Below, piece after piece: positions 44,303-53,840 of a stretch of DNA of 64,000 bases; within the stretch, counting starts at the first letter, position 1, and every line of letters starts with the position of its first letter. The stretch comes from Herbidospora yilanensis. Its GTDB lineage: Bacteria; Actinomycetota; Actinomycetes; Streptosporangiales; Streptosporangiaceae. The position numbers and the translations under genes are program-made. The stretch lies in NCBI RefSeq assembly GCF_001570565.1, contig NZ_BBXE01000028.1:116248-180247 (forward strand), written 5' to 3'. The notes under the pieces were generated by a model. That model made no database searches. It was not told the DNA's origin and was given only the letters and a program-made list of their open reading frames with translations.

Positions 44303-44391
44303 GCGGATCTCCCCCCGGGTCACCTTGATCACTATCTCTGAGTTATTACCCGATTACGGAGAGTTCGGTCGCACGACACTCCTTTCGAAGG

Positions 44392-44430
44392 CAAAGAAAA
44401 AGTCCCGGCCCGCCCAAGGCGAACCGGGAC
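44392..44430 (-). terminator. Rho-independent terminator of ctaCDF
   Basis: On the minus strand: GTCCCGG, inner stem CGCC/GGCG around a TTGG loop, CCGGGAC, then five Ts and further T-rich bases. It follows the ctaF stop by 14 bases. Confidence 0.9.
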
Positions 44431-44443
44431 CAAGCTGCGGGAA

Positions 44444-44839
44444 CTAGTGCGAGAAGTGCCCGCGGTAGTACTGGAAGACGAATCCGATCGTGCTCATGAT
44501 CACCGCGAAGACGCCGATGATGAAGAGCCACCAGCCGATGACGAAGCCGAAGAACGTCAGCGCGGCCGACAGGCACACGAACAGCGGCCACCACGAGTGG
44601 GGGCTGAAGAAGCCCAGCTCACCCGCGCCGTCACTGATCTCGGCCTCCTTGTTGTCCTCGGGCTGGTCGCCGATGCGACGGGCCGTGAACAGCAGGTAGT
44701 AGCCGATCATGAAGGCAAGGCCCACCGAGATCGCCATCGCGGTGGTGCCGGTCACCTCCTTGGACCAGAACCAGTAGACGATGTCGGCAGCGGCGAAGAA
44801 CGCGCCGGTGAGGATGAACATCCATCCCTGGACCTTCAC
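44444..44839 (-). CDS. ctaF: Cytochrome c oxidase subunit IV (actinobacterial type)
   Basis: 131 residues with four membrane helices ([77 protein letters not shown]). The KVQGW start is the hallmark of the actinobacterial CtaF. Structural subunit of aa3 oxidase, no cofactor. GTG at 44839 overlaps the ctaD stop (GTGA). Last gene of ctaCDF. Confidence 0.95.
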   Translation of the reverse strand: MKVQGWMFILTGAFFAAADIVYWFWSKEVTGTTAMAISVGLAFMIGYYLLFTARRIGDQPEDNKEAEISDGAGELGFFSPHSWWPLFVCLSAALTFFGFVIGWWLFIIGVFAVIMSTIGFVFQYYRGHFSH

Positions 44840-46509
44840 GACTTGACCTCCTCGATCTCCGGCTGGGCCTGACCAGGCGTGATGTGCGGGTACTTGAGGT
44901 CGAACGCGGGGCGCTCCGACCGGATGCGGGGCAGCCGGTGGAAGTTGTGCCGCGGCGGCGGGCACGAGGTGGCCCACTCAAGCGAACCGGCGTAACCCCA
45001 CGGGTCGTCGACCGTGACCTTGGGCGCGTTGCGCCAGGTCGTCCAGACGTTCCAGAGGAACGGCAGGGTGGACGCGCCGAGCAGGAAGGCGCCGACCGAG
45101 CTGATCATGTTCAGGTCGGTGAAGCCGTCGACCGCCGCGTAGTCGGCGTAGCGGCGCGGGAAGCCGATGACACCCAGCCAGTGCTGGACCAGGAACGTCA
45201 GGTGGAAGCCGAAGAACAGGGTCCAGAAGTGCCACTTGCCGATCTTGTCGTTCAGCATCTTCCCGGTGAACTTCGGCCACCAGAAGTAGAAGCCGGCGAA
45301 CATCGCGAACACGACCGTGCCGAACACCACGTAGTGGAAGTGGGCCACCACGAAGTAGGAGTCGGAGATCGAGAAGTCGAGCGGCGGCGAGGCCAGGATG
45401 ACGCCGGTCAGGCCACCGAAGAGGAAGGTGACCAGGAAGCCCACGGCGAAGAGCATCGGCGTCTCGAAACTGAGATGCCCTCGCCACATCGTGCCGATCC
45501 AGTTGAAGAACTTCACGCCCGTCGGCACGGCGATCAGGAACGTCATGAAGCTGAAGAACGGCAGCAGCACCTGGCCGGTGACGAACATGTGGTGCGCCCA
45601 CACCGTCACCGACAGGCCCGCGATGGCGATGGTCGCGCCGACCAGGCCGATGTAGCCGAAGATCGGCTTGCGGCTGAAGACCGGCAGGACCTCGGTGATG
45701 ATGCCGAAGAACGGCAGGGCGATGATGTAGACCTCGGGGTGGCCGAAGAACCAGAACAGGTGCTGCCACAACATCGCGCCGCCGTTGGCGGCGTCGAAGA
45801 CGTGGGCGCCGAGCTTCCGGTCGGCCTCCAGCACCAGCAGCGCCGCCGCGAGCACCGGGAAGGCCAGCAGCACCAGGATGCTGGTGAGCAGGATGTTCCA
45901 GGTGAAGATCGGCATGCGGAACATCGTCATGCCGGGCGCGCGCATGCAGATGATCGTGGTGATGAAGTTGACCGCGCCGAGGATGGTGCCCAGGCCCGAC
46001 AGGGCCAGACCCATGATCCACAGGTCACCGCCGATGCCCGGCGAGGTGACCGCGTTCGACAGCGGCGCGTAGGCGGTCCAGCCGAAGGCGGCCGCGCCGC
46101 CCGGGGTGAAGAAGCCGCCGACGGCGATGATGCTGCCGAACAGGTAGAGCCAGTAGCTCACCATGTTCAGCCGCGGGAACGCCACGTCGGGGGCGCCGAT
46201 CTGCAGCGGCATCAGCTCGTTGGCGAAGCCCGCGAACAGCGGGGTCGCGAACATCAGCAGCATGATCGTGCCGTGCATGGTGAAGAGCTGGTTGAACTGC
46301 TCGTTCGAGACGACCTGCATGCCCGGCTGGGCCAGCTCGGCGCGCATGACCAGGGCCATGACGCCGCCGATGAGGAAGAACACGAACGAGGTCATCAGGT
46401 AGAGATGACCGATGATCTTGTGGTCCGTCGTCGTGAGCCACTTCACGACGACGGAGCCCTTGCGGTAGGGCCGCGCGGGGATGCCCGCGCTTTCGGCGTG
46501 GGCGGTCAC
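44836..46509 (-). CDS. ctaD: Cytochrome c oxidase subunit I
   Basis: 557 residues, twelve membrane helices. Catalytic core of aa3 oxidase: haem a and a3/CuB ligands in [18 protein letters not shown] (His and cross-linked Tyr) and VWAHHMF, with proton-channel residues. The GTG start at 46509 overlaps the ctaC stop by GTGA; longer upstream sequence is only antisense/other-frame to ctaC. The C-terminal tail ([14 protein letters not shown]) is cytoplasmic. Confidence 0.97.
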   Translation of the reverse strand: MTAHAESAGIPARPYRKGSVVVKWLTTTDHKIIGHLYLMTSFVFFLIGGVMALVMRAELAQPGMQVVSNEQFNQLFTMHGTIMLLMFATPLFAGFANELMPLQIGAPDVAFPRLNMVSYWLYLFGSIIAVGGFFTPGGAAAFGWTAYAPLSNAVTSPGIGGDLWIMGLALSGLGTILGAVNFITTIICMRAPGMTMFRMPIFTWNILLTSILVLLAFPVLAAALLVLEADRKLGAHVFDAANGGAMLWQHLFWFFGHPEVYIIALPFFGIITEVLPVFSRKPIFGYIGLVGATIAIAGLSVTVWAHHMFVTGQVLLPFFSFMTFLIAVPTGVKFFNWIGTMWRGHLSFETPMLFAVGFLVTFLFGGLTGVILASPPLDFSISDSYFVVAHFHYVVFGTVVFAMFAGFYFWWPKFTGKMLNDKIGKWHFWTLFFGFHLTFLVQHWLGVIGFPRRYADYAAVDGFTDLNMISSVGAFLLGASTLPFLWNVWTTWRNAPKVTVDDPWGYAGSLEWATSCPPPRHNFHRLPRIRSERPAFDLKYPHITPGQAQPEIEEVKS

Positions 46510-47339
46510 TGTGCGCCTCCGGCGGCGGACTGGGTGGTCATGTACTGGTCGAACTCCGCCTGCGGGACCAGCTTGACCGAGAACAACATCTTGCTGTGGT
46601 CGACGCCGCACAACTCGGCGCACCGTCCGAAGAACACCCCGGTCTTGTCGAGGGTGTCGAGCTCGAACTTGTTGTGCACGCCCGGGATGACGTCCTGCTT
46701 GAAGAGGAACGCCGGCACCCAGAACGAGTGGATGACGTCGGGCGACTCAAGGGCGAACTCGACCTTGGTGCCGACCGGCAGCACGAGCTGCGGGCCCTGC
46801 GGGTTGGTCGTGCTCTGCTTCGACAGGTCGACCGGGACGCCGGCCACCGTCGCGGTCTTGCCCTGGGCCTCGGTCGTGAAGCGCCAGCTCCACTGGTAGC
46901 CCTCGACCTTGACCTTCACCGGGGCGGTGCCGGAGACCTTGATGATCTCGGCCTCGTCGCGCGCGGTGAAGTAGAAGAAGACCGCCACCATGACCAGCGG
47001 AACGAGCGTGTAGAGCATCTCGATCGGCAGGTTGTACCGCACCTGGGGCGGCAACTGCTGGTCGGAGTTCTTCCGCCGGCGGTGGAACAGCACCGACCAC
47101 ACGATCAGGCCGAAGACGACGACGAACGTCGCGAAGGCGGCCACCCACGAGCCCAGCCACAGGTCGAGCATCAGGTTGCCCTGCCGCGTCTGCGGCTCGG
47201 GCTGGGCCAGCCGGGACCACTGGTCTGCTGCCTCGGAACTACACGCCGACGCGGACGCGACCAGAACCGCCACACCGGCGAGACTGGGCAGCCGGCGGCG
47301 GGCCAACGATCGCCGTGTCGTACGGCGGGTCGGACTCAC
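46506..47339 (-). CDS. ctaC: Cytochrome c oxidase subunit II, lipoprotein
   Basis: 277 residues from GTG 47339. Lipoprotein signal ([12 protein letters not shown]), two membrane helices (about 60-80 and 105-128), and a CuA domain with [20 protein letters not shown] holding the two copper-binding Cys, His and Met. Accepts electrons from QcrC. First gene of ctaCDF. The 173 bases upstream (47340-47512) contain the promoter and are shared with the divergent aminotransferase gene. Confidence 0.96.
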   Translation of the reverse strand: MSPTRRTTRRSLARRRLPSLAGVAVLVASASACSSEAADQWSRLAQPEPQTRQGNLMLDLWLGSWVAAFATFVVVFGLIVWSVLFHRRRKNSDQQLPPQVRYNLPIEMLYTLVPLVMVAVFFYFTARDEAEIIKVSGTAPVKVKVEGYQWSWRFTTEAQGKTATVAGVPVDLSKQSTTNPQGPQLVLPVGTKVEFALESPDVIHSFWVPAFLFKQDVIPGVHNKFELDTLDKTGVFFGRCAELCGVDHSKMLFSVKLVPQAEFDQYMTTQSAAGGAQ

Positions 47340-47512
47340 GGATCGCCTACCCCACACTTGAAGCCCATGGGGCACACCCCTGGGCGGTTTTCGAGGATTC
47401 CACACAGCCGGGGGAATCTTCTCCCCCGCTTTACTTGATTCACTTCAATGCCGAGACACTTTAGCGCGGACCGGCACCGGTCCTCGTTCCAGCCCCCGTT
47501 AATGTCCTCACT

Positions 47513-48646
47513 GTGGCGTACCTCGACGCGGCATCGACCGAGCCCCTCCACCCAGCGGCCCGCGAAGCCCTGCTGGCGGCCCTCGACGTGGGGTGGGCCG
47601 ACCCCGCCCGGCTCTACGGTTCGGCCCGGCGGGCGCGGCTGCTGCTCGACCAGGCGCGGGCCGAGATCGCCGAGGTGCTGGGCGCGCGTCCCGACGAGTT
47701 GTCGTTCACCACGTCGGGCACGCAGGCCGTCCACCTGGGCGTCCTCGGCGCGCTCCAGGGCCGGCGCAGGGCCGGGCGCCACCTGGTGGTGAGCGCGGTG
47801 GAGCATTCGAGCGTGCTGCACGCGGCGGGCGTGCACGAGGGGGCCGGGGGCGGCGTGCAGACCATAGGCGTCGCGATCTCCGGGCGGGTCGACCTGCCCG
47901 CCTTCGCCGAGGCGGTGGCCGCCGAGGGGGTCGCGGTGGCGGCGCTCCAGACGGCCAACCACGAGGTGGGCACACTCCAGCCGGTGGCCGAGGCGGCCGA
48001 GGCGTGCCGGTCGGCGGGGGTGCCCCTGGTGGTCGACGCGGCCCAGTCGGCCGGGCGGCTGCCGATCCCGCCGGGCTGGTCGGTGCTGGCGGCCAGCGCC
48101 CACAAGTGGGGCGGGCCGGCCGGGGTGGGGGTGCTGGCCGTCCGCAAGGGCACCCGCTGGCGTTCGCCCTACCCGGAGGACGAACGGGAGCTGCGCCGGG
48201 TGCCGGGCTACGAGAACGTGCCCGCCGTGGTGGCCGCCGCGGCGGCGCTGCGCGCCCGCGCGGCCGAGTCGGCGGCCGAGAACGCCCGCCTGTCGGCGCT
48301 GGTCGACCGGATCCGCGCCGAGGTCCCGCGCCGGGTGCCCGACGTCGAGGTGATCGGCGATCCGGTGGACCGCCTCCCCCATCTGGTGACCTTCTCGTGC
48401 CTGTACGTCGACGGCGAGGCGCTCCTGACCGAACTCGACAAGGCCGGTTTCGCCGTCTCGTCAGGAAGTTCGTGTACGGCGAGTACGCTTCGTCCATCAC
48501 ACGTGCTGGAGGCGATGGGCGTGCTTACGCATGGAAACGTCCGGGTATCGCTGCCCCGTGGGATACCCGAAGACGATGTCGACCGGTTCCTCACCGTTCT
48601 CCCCGACATCGTGCGTCGCGTCCGCCAGCGTCTGGGGGTGCAGTGA
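47513..48646 (+). CDS. Cysteine desulfurase / class V aminotransferase
   Basis: 377 residues from GTG. PLP fold type I: FTTSGTQAVHLG, SAVEHSSV, TANHEVGT, VVDAAQSAG and SAHKWGGPAG with the PLP lysine; the active-site Cys loop is SSGSSCTASTLRPSHVL. Removes sulfur from cysteine to a protein persulfide. It is coupled (GTGA) to a TusA-type gene, which should take the sulfur, suggesting supply for thio-cofactor or tRNA modification. No ISC scaffold beside it, so a dedicated rather than general desulfurase (inference). Confidence 0.92.
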   Translation: MAYLDAASTEPLHPAAREALLAALDVGWADPARLYGSARRARLLLDQARAEIAEVLGARPDELSFTTSGTQAVHLGVLGALQGRRRAGRHLVVSAVEHSSVLHAAGVHEGAGGGVQTIGVAISGRVDLPAFAEAVAAEGVAVAALQTANHEVGTLQPVAEAAEACRSAGVPLVVDAAQSAGRLPIPPGWSVLAASAHKWGGPAGVGVLAVRKGTRWRSPYPEDERELRRVPGYENVPAVVAAAAALRARAAESAAENARLSALVDRIRAEVPRRVPDVEVIGDPVDRLPHLVTFSCLYVDGEALLTELDKAGFAVSSGSSCTASTLRPSHVLEAMGVLTHGNVRVSLPRGIPEDDVDRFLTVLPDIVRRVRQRLGVQ

Positions 48647-48933
48647 TCTGGCGTAAGAAGTCGCCCGAGCCGCCTGCCGAAGCGCCCGCGCCGGTGATTC
48701 CGCCGGCCGCGCTGACCATCGACGCGCTGGGCCGCAAGTGCCCGATTCCGATCATCATGCTGGCCGAGCGCGTCGGCGAGGTGCCCGTGGGGGCGGTGAT
48801 CTCGGTGCTGGCCGACGACCCGGCCGCCTTCACCGACGTCCCGGCCTGGTGCCGCCTCAAGTCGCACCAGCACGTCGAGAGCTACGAGCTGCCGCAGGGC
48901 GGCTGGGCGATCCACGTACGCCGGCAGTACTGA
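48643..48933 (+). CDS. TusA/SirA-family sulfurtransferase
   Basis: 96 residues. A 20-residue polar leader (PEPPAEAPAPVIPP) precedes the TusA fold with DALGRKCPIPIIMLAERV, where the Cys in CPIP carries the persulfide, and DDPAAFTDVPAWCR. GTG start overlaps the desulfurase stop by four bases, so the two are made together. A terminator follows directly. Confidence 0.92.
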   Translation: MIWRKKSPEPPAEAPAPVIPPAALTIDALGRKCPIPIIMLAERVGEVPVGAVISVLADDPAAFTDVPAWCRLKSHQHVESYELPQGGWAIHVRRQY

Positions 48934-48934
48934 A

Positions 48935-48959
48935 AAAGGCCGCCCCGGGGGCGGCCTTT
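48935..48959. terminator. Bidirectional terminator
   Basis: Perfect AAAGGCCGCC / GGCGGCCTTT stem with a five-base loop, just after the TusA-type stop and 11 bases from the convergent PfkB kinase stop. Confidence 0.88.
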
Positions 48960-48969
48960 CGCGTGAGGG

Positions 48970-49956
48970 CTACGGGCGCAGGCAGCGCAGGTGGGCGCCG
49001 ACCTCCTCGGCGGCGTCCTTGCCGTAGCAGGCGCCGAAGCGCTCCAGGAAGTCGGCCTGGCCGAGCTCGTATTCCTGGCCGCCGACGCGCTCCAGCACGT
49101 GGGTGGCGGTGAGGTTGCCGATCTGGGCGCAGCGCTCCAGGCTCAGGCCCCAGGTCAGGCCGGCCAGGAAGCCCGAGCGGAACGCGTCGCCGACGCCGGT
49201 CGGGTCGGCCTTGCCGCGCTCGGGGGCCGGGGAGACGTGGATCGACGGCTCGCCCTTGCGGTCGATGCGGGAGCCCTTGGGGCCGAGCGTGGTGATCCGC
49301 ACGCCGACGCGGTCGAGGACCTCCTCGTCGGACCAGCCGGTCTTCTGCTCGATGAGCCCCTTCTCGTAGTCGTTGGAGAAGAGGTAGGCCGCGCCGTCGA
49401 TCAGCTCGCGGATCTGCTCACCGGGCATGCGGGCGAGCTGCTGGGAGATGTCGGCGGCGAAGGGGATGCCGCGCGACCTGCACTCGGAGGTGTGGCGCAG
49501 CATGGCGTCGGGGTCGTTGGGGCCGATCAGCACGAGGTCGAGGCCGCCGACGCGGGCCGCGATCGGGCCGAGCTCGATGTTGCGGGCCTCGGCCATCGCG
49601 CCGGTGTAGAACGACGCGATCTGGTTGTGGTCCTGGTCGGTGGTGCACAGGAACCGCGCGGTGTGGTGGAGCTCGGAGATGTGCACGGAGTCGCAGTCGA
49701 CGCCATGACGCTCCAGCCACGACCGGTAGTCGGCGAAGTCGTCGCCGACCGCGCCCACGAGGATCGGCCGCAGCCCCAGGCCGCCCATGCCGAACGCGAT
49801 GTTGCCCGCGCAGCCGCCGCGCCGGATCTCCAGCTCGTCGACGAGGAACGACAGCGACACGCGGTCGAGCTGCTCGGCGATGAGCTGGTCGCCGAAGCGG
49901 CCGGGGAACGTCATCAGATGGTCGGTCGCGATGGAGCCGGTGACGGCGATGCGCAC
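48970..49956 (-). CDS. PfkB-family carbohydrate kinase, adenosine-kinase-like
   Basis: 328 residues of the ribokinase superfamily: GGCAGNIAFGMGGLG at the sugar site and ADPTGVGDAFRSGFLAGL with catalytic Asp and anion hole. The gene lies between ctaC and the HesB-type gene, the same neighbourhood as the mycobacterial adenosine kinase (adoK/cbhK), so phosphorylation of adenosine is the best guess (inference). No substrate-specific residue can be verified. Confidence 0.88.
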   Translation of the reverse strand: MRIAVTGSIATDHLMTFPGRFGDQLIAEQLDRVSLSFLVDELEIRRGGCAGNIAFGMGGLGLRPILVGAVGDDFADYRSWLERHGVDCDSVHISELHHTARFLCTTDQDHNQIASFYTGAMAEARNIELGPIAARVGGLDLVLIGPNDPDAMLRHTSECRSRGIPFAADISQQLARMPGEQIRELIDGAAYLFSNDYEKGLIEQKTGWSDEEVLDRVGVRITTLGPKGSRIDRKGEPSIHVSPAPERGKADPTGVGDAFRSGFLAGLTWGLSLERCAQIGNLTATHVLERVGGQEYELGQADFLERFGACYGKDAAEEVGAHLRCLRP

Positions 49957-50101
49957 GGGGTGATCTCCTCGTTGTCAGCAGCGCGTGGACGCCCGCCGGA
50001 TCGCGAGCCCCGCAAGAATACGCGATATTCAGGCTGACCCGGGACATGGCGAGACACCCGCGCGCCCGAGCGGGGTGCGCGGGTGTCCGGCCGGGCGCTC
50101 C

Positions 50102-50455
50102 TTAGTTGAAGGAGTCGCCGCAGGCGCAGGAACCCGTGGCGTTCGGGTTGTCGATCGTGAAGCCCGACTTCTCGATCGTGTCGACGAAGTCGACCGTCGC
50201 ACCGATCAGGTAGGGGGCGCTCATCCGGTCGGTCACGACCGAGACGCCGCCGAAGTCGGAGACAACGTCGCCGTCCATCGAGCGGTCGTCGAAGTAGAGC
50301 TGGTAACGGAGGCCGGAACAGCCCCCCGGCTGCACGGCGACGCGGAGGTGGAGGCCCTCCTCGCCCTGCTGCTCCAGCAGGCTGCTGACCTTGGCGGCGG
50401 CCGCGTCAGTCAGGATCAGGCCCTGCTTCGTGGTCTCGCTGCTCTCAACCGACAT
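50102..50455 (-). CDS. erpA: A-type iron-sulfur carrier (ErpA/HesB-like)
   Basis: 117 residues. Three conserved Cys: GGCSGLRYQLYF, then GSCACGDSF at the end, the cluster-binding set of A-type carriers. Passes Fe-S clusters to target enzymes; nadA, encoded divergently 160 bases away, makes a 4Fe-4S enzyme and is a natural client. GGGAG lies eight bases upstream of the ATG. Confidence 0.94.
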   Translation of the reverse strand: MSVESSETTKQGLILTDAAAAKVSSLLEQQGEEGLHLRVAVQPGGCSGLRYQLYFDDRSMDGDVVSDFGGVSVVTDRMSAPYLIGATVDFVDTIEKSGFTIDNPNATGSCACGDSFN

Positions 50456-50578
50456 CTTGGTGACTCCCAGCGTCTGTATCTGACGTCCTTCTAGAACGGT
50501 AGCAACACGTTGGCCCTGTCCCTACATTCCCGGTCCGGACACCCCACGGGAATACCTCCCAAAGCGGATGTGTAATTA

Positions 50579-50600
50579 TTAGTCGTCAGTTCGACGATAA
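50579..50600 (+). promoter_or_regulatory. Candidate palindromic operator upstream of nadA
   Basis: TTAGTCGTC - AGTTC - GACGATAA: arms of an inverted repeat, one base extra in the left arm, 16 bases before the nadA start and overlapping a TAATTAT that could be the -10 element. Position and symmetry suit a repressor site. In actinobacteria NAD synthesis genes are often controlled by NrtR, but I cannot test the match. Confidence 0.5.
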
Positions 50601-50615
50601 GTCCCCGAAGGGGGT

Positions 50616-51770
50616 GTGGTCGTGACGACCACGAGTCTTCCGCTCTTCGTCCTCGGGCAGGGCGTCGACCCGCACAGTGAGCGCGGTGTCGACTGCCCCG
50701 GTGAGCTGCCCCCCGCCTCCGACCCGGCGCTGGTGGCGCGGGCCCGCAAGGCCAAAGAGGCGCTCGGCGACCGGCTGTTCGTGCTGGGCCACCACTACCA
50801 GCGGGACGAGGTCATCCAGTTCGCCGACGTGACGGGCGACTCCTTCAAGCTCGCCCGCGAGGCGGCGGCCCGGCCCGAGGCCGAGTTCATCGTCTTCTGC
50901 GGCGTCCACTTCATGGCCGAGTCGGCCGACATCCTGACCTCCGACCGGCAGAAGGTGATCCTGCCCGACCTGGCCGCCGGCTGCTCCATGGCCGACATGG
51001 CCACCTTCGACCAGGTCGAGGAGGCCTGGGAGGTGCTGGAGGACGCCGGGATCGCCGGGGTCACGGTGCCGGTGACGTACATGAACAGCAGCGCCGACAT
51101 CAAGGCGTTCTGCGGGCGGCACGGCGGCGCGGTGTGCACCTCGTCCAACGCCAAGAGGGCCCTCGACTGGGCCTTCGAGCAGGGCGAGAAGGTGCTGTTC
51201 CTGCCCGACCAGCACCTCGGCCGCAACACCGCCGTGCTGGAGATGGGCCTCGGCCTGGACGACTGCGTCGTCTACAACCCGCACCGCCCGAACGGCGGCC
51301 TGACCGACGAGCAGCTCAGGAACGCCAAGATGATCCTCTGGCGCGGCCACTGCTCCGTCCACGGCCGTTTCACCGCCGAGAACGTCGACGACGTGCGGGC
51401 CCGCGTCCCCGGCGTGAACGTGCTGGTCCACCCCGAGTGCCGCCACGAGGTGGTCACCAAGGCCGACTACGTGGGATCGACCGAATACATCATCAAGCAG
51501 TTGGAGGCCGCGCCGGCGGGGTCGACCTGGGCCGTGGGCACCGAGCTCAACCTGGTGCGGCGGCTGGGGGCGATGTTCCCCGACAAGACGGTCATGTTCC
51601 TGGAGAAGACCGTCTGCTACTGCTCGACGATGAACCGCATCGACCTGCCCCACCTGGTGCGCTCACTGGAGTCGCTGGCGGCGGGACAGGTCGTGAACCA
51701 GATCACGGTCGACCCGGAGACCACCCACTGGGCCAAGGTCGCGCTCGACCGCATGCTGGCGTTGCCGTGA
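50616..51770 (+). CDS. nadA: Quinolinate synthase
   Basis: 384 residues. Condenses iminoaspartate with dihydroxyacetone phosphate to quinolinate using a 4Fe-4S cluster, for NAD. Seen: HHYQRDEV, CGVHFMAE (Cys ligand), GCSMADM, HPECRHEV (Cys), and TVCYCSTM (Cys). Three cluster Cys present. GTG at 50616 or 50622 (the latter seven bases after AAGGGGG). nadB and nadC do not follow; the next gene is convergent. Confidence 0.96.
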   Translation: MVVTTTSLPLFVLGQGVDPHSERGVDCPGELPPASDPALVARARKAKEALGDRLFVLGHHYQRDEVIQFADVTGDSFKLAREAAARPEAEFIVFCGVHFMAESADILTSDRQKVILPDLAAGCSMADMATFDQVEEAWEVLEDAGIAGVTVPVTYMNSSADIKAFCGRHGGAVCTSSNAKRALDWAFEQGEKVLFLPDQHLGRNTAVLEMGLGLDDCVVYNPHRPNGGLTDEQLRNAKMILWRGHCSVHGRFTAENVDDVRARVPGVNVLVHPECRHEVVTKADYVGSTEYIIKQLEAAPAGSTWAVGTELNLVRRLGAMFPDKTVMFLEKTVCYCSTMNRIDLPHLVRSLESLAAGQVVNQITVDPETTHWAKVALDRMLALP

Positions 51771-51774
51771 CGTT

Positions 51775-52488
51775 CTAGCGGAGCTCGAAGACGACCCTGA
51801 CGTTGACGCCCACCGACTGGCGGCCCGGCGAGATCGACTTGTCGGCCGCCATCAGGTGGACGCCCTCGAACGGGATCGGGGCGCGCCCCTCGCCGTCTTC
51901 CTGCACGCTCAGCACCCGGCCCAGCCCGCGGCCGGTCAGCGCGGCGTACTGCCGGGCCTTGGCCTCGGCGTCTTTGAAGGCGGCGTCGCGGGCGGCGGCC
52001 AGGGCGGTCGCGGGGTCGCCGATCTCGAAGGAGATGCCGTTCAGGCGGGCCTCCTCCCCGGCGGCGGCGACCGCGTCGACGACCCGGTCGGCGATGTCGA
52101 GGTCGCGGACGAGCACCTCGACGCCCTGCCCGGCGCGGTAGCCGGCGACCTTCGGGTAGTCGTCGTATTCGGGGCCGAGGGAGATCTCGCTGGTGCGCAG
52201 GTCGTCTTCGCCGACGCCGGCGTTCAGCAGGGCGGTGCGGAGGGTCGCGGCGGCCCTGCGGGCGTCGCCGAACGCGGCCCCGGCGGTCGCGCGGCGGACC
52301 TCGACGCCGGCCTGGAGGCGCATGCGGTCGGGGGCGGCCGAGACGGCGCCGTTGCCGGTGACGGTGATCTTCGCGTCGTCTGCCACGATCCCGGCATACC
52401 CGGCCGGCGTGGCGGCGAACGCCGCCGGGGTGCTCAGCAGTCCGGCGGCGAGGAAGGCGGCCGCGGTCGCGTGCCTGAAGGTGATCAT
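51775..52488 (-). CDS. Secreted SIMPL-domain (DUF541) protein
   Basis: 237 residues. Signal peptide (AAAFLAAGLLSTPAAFA), then a single SIMPL domain: ITVTGNGAVSAAPDRMRLQAGVEV, LRTSEISLGPEYDDY, KAGQYAALTGRGLG-like repeats and a VGVNVRVVFEL end. Homologues (BP26, OmpW-unrelated) form channel-like oligomers or bind membranes; role here unknown. Convergent to nadA with a four-base gap. Confidence 0.87.
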   Translation of the reverse strand: MITFRHATAAAFLAAGLLSTPAAFAATPAGYAGIVADDAKITVTGNGAVSAAPDRMRLQAGVEVRRATAGAAFGDARRAAATLRTALLNAGVGEDDLRTSEISLGPEYDDYPKVAGYRAGQGVEVLVRDLDIADRVVDAVAAAGEEARLNGISFEIGDPATALAAARDAAFKDAEAKARQYAALTGRGLGRVLSVQEDGEGRAPIPFEGVHLMAADKSISPGRQSVGVNVRVVFELR

Positions 52489-52544
52489 GGACGCGATCCC
52501 ATCACCGCCCCGGCGCGCGCGGCCGTCGCGCCACGCCTCCTTGG

Positions 52545-53282
52545 TCACATCGTGGAGTTGTCGGCCCACCGCTTGAGCAGGGCGGCGTCGCCCTCGACGG
52601 AGTAGTCGCCGTAGCCGCGGCGGCCCCACATCAGCAGCAGGATGTCGGCCGCCGTCGAGGTGCGGACGGTGACCTCCCCGGGCATCGCCGACGGCTCGTA
52701 GGTGTAGCCGTCGGGGTAGAGCGTGACCAGGAAGCCCACGCCGGTGTCGGACTGCCACGACAACCGCTCGCCGTCGCCGGTCAGGTCGCGGGGCTTCCAG
52801 TCGGCGTAGGGGAGGTTGTCGAGCAGTTCGCCCACCCCGTCGGCGGCGACGGCCTCGTCGATGCGCGGGGCCTGGCCGAGGGCGATGGCGGCGTCGGCGC
52901 CGTGGACGGCGTTCTCGCAGAGCTGGCGGCGGGCCCACCAGACCACGGGGCGGGGGCCGGACCACGTCCAGACGACCGTCGACGGGTCGTGGGCCAGCAG
53001 GCCCCTCCTCAGCGGTTCGGCCCCGGCGGCGAACCAGTCGGCGTAGCCGCCGTCGCCGGCGGGCAGGCCCAGGTCGACGGACGCGCGGTCGAGCCGCTCC
53101 TGCCGGGCCTCTCCCGCCACGATCGCGGCCCGGCGATGGGTGCTCCCGGTGTGCTCGACCAGATCGCGCAGGGTCCACCCGGGGCAGGTCGGCACGGGCC
53201 TGGCCAGGTCGTGACCCCGGATGGCCTCGGCCATGGCGGTGATCTGCGCGGCGACCGCGTCGGCGTACTCCCGTTGGTCCAC
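52545..53282 (-). CDS. DinB-like mycothiol-dependent maleylpyruvate isomerase-family protein
   Basis: 245 residues. N-terminal DinB-type helical bundle with metal ligands: LVEHTGSTHR (His), CENAVHGADA (Glu, His), and the CPGWTLRDLVEH signature of actinobacterial mycothiol-linked proteins (TIGR03083-type). The C-terminal 80 residues have TVRTSTAADILLLMWGRR. Substrate unknown; it fits with an organism that makes mycothiol. The next minus-strand gene upstream is the SIMPL protein's neighbour by a nine-base gap from pspAB. Confidence 0.85.
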   Translation of the reverse strand: MDQREYADAVAAQITAMAEAIRGHDLARPVPTCPGWTLRDLVEHTGSTHRRAAIVAGEARQERLDRASVDLGLPAGDGGYADWFAAGAEPLRRGLLAHDPSTVVWTWSGPRPVVWWARRQLCENAVHGADAAIALGQAPRIDEAVAADGVGELLDNLPYADWKPRDLTGDGERLSWQSDTGVGFLVTLYPDGYTYEPSAMPGEVTVRTSTAADILLLMWGRRGYGDYSVEGDAALLKRWADNSTM

Positions 53283-53291
53283 TTGGCCCCC

Positions 53292-53840
53292 CTACAGCCC
53301 GGGCGCTCCCCACACCGCGAACCAGCGGGACAGGTCGGCCTCGATGGGCAGGTCGCCCGCGAGAGTGCCGCGCGCCTGCAGTTCCAGGGCGTTGTCGCGC
53401 CGCTGGCCCGGCAGTGGGGCGAACGGGTAGAACGTGCCCTGCTTGTAGAGGTATACCAGGGCGAGCCGCCGCCCGGCGGGGTCGGCGAACACGACGGTCG
53501 TGCACAGCAGCGAGGAGCCGAACCCGGCGCCCTCCAGGCTGGAGTTGGCCCCGTGGAGGTTGGTCACCAGCGACGACACGTCGTCGTCGCGCACGGTCAG
53601 CCAGGTGAAGCCGTAGTCGTCCTGGCTGATCTCGGGGGTGCCGACCAGCGCCCGTACGTCGTCCTGAAGGCGGGCGAACGCGGCGCCCTCGGCGGCGCGG
53701 AAGCAGACCGAGCCCACCCCGGCCGGCCCGAACGCGGTCGCGACCTGCAGCGTCACCGCGGCCGACGGCAGCGCGAACAGCGCGTCGAGATCGGGCCTGG
53801 CCTGTTTCGACCGGCCGAGGAGCGCGTCGAACCAGCCCAT
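53292..53840 (-). CDS. pspAB: PspA-associated protein PspAB
   Basis: 182 residues, no membrane helix. The start MGWFDALLGRSK and the body DLDALFALPSAAVTLQVATAFGP match the PspAB family found only beside pspA in actinobacteria. Function unknown; its place as last gene of the unit suggests membrane-stress response. The ATG overlaps the htpX stop by one base (TGATG). Confidence 0.85.
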   Translation of the reverse strand: MGWFDALLGRSKQARPDLDALFALPSAAVTLQVATAFGPAGVGSVCFRAAEGAAFARLQDDVRALVGTPEISQDDYGFTWLTVRDDDVSSLVTNLHGANSSLEGAGFGSSLLCTTVVFADPAGRRLALVYLYKQGTFYPFAPLPGQRRDNALELQARGTLAGDLPIEADLSRWFAVWGAPGL

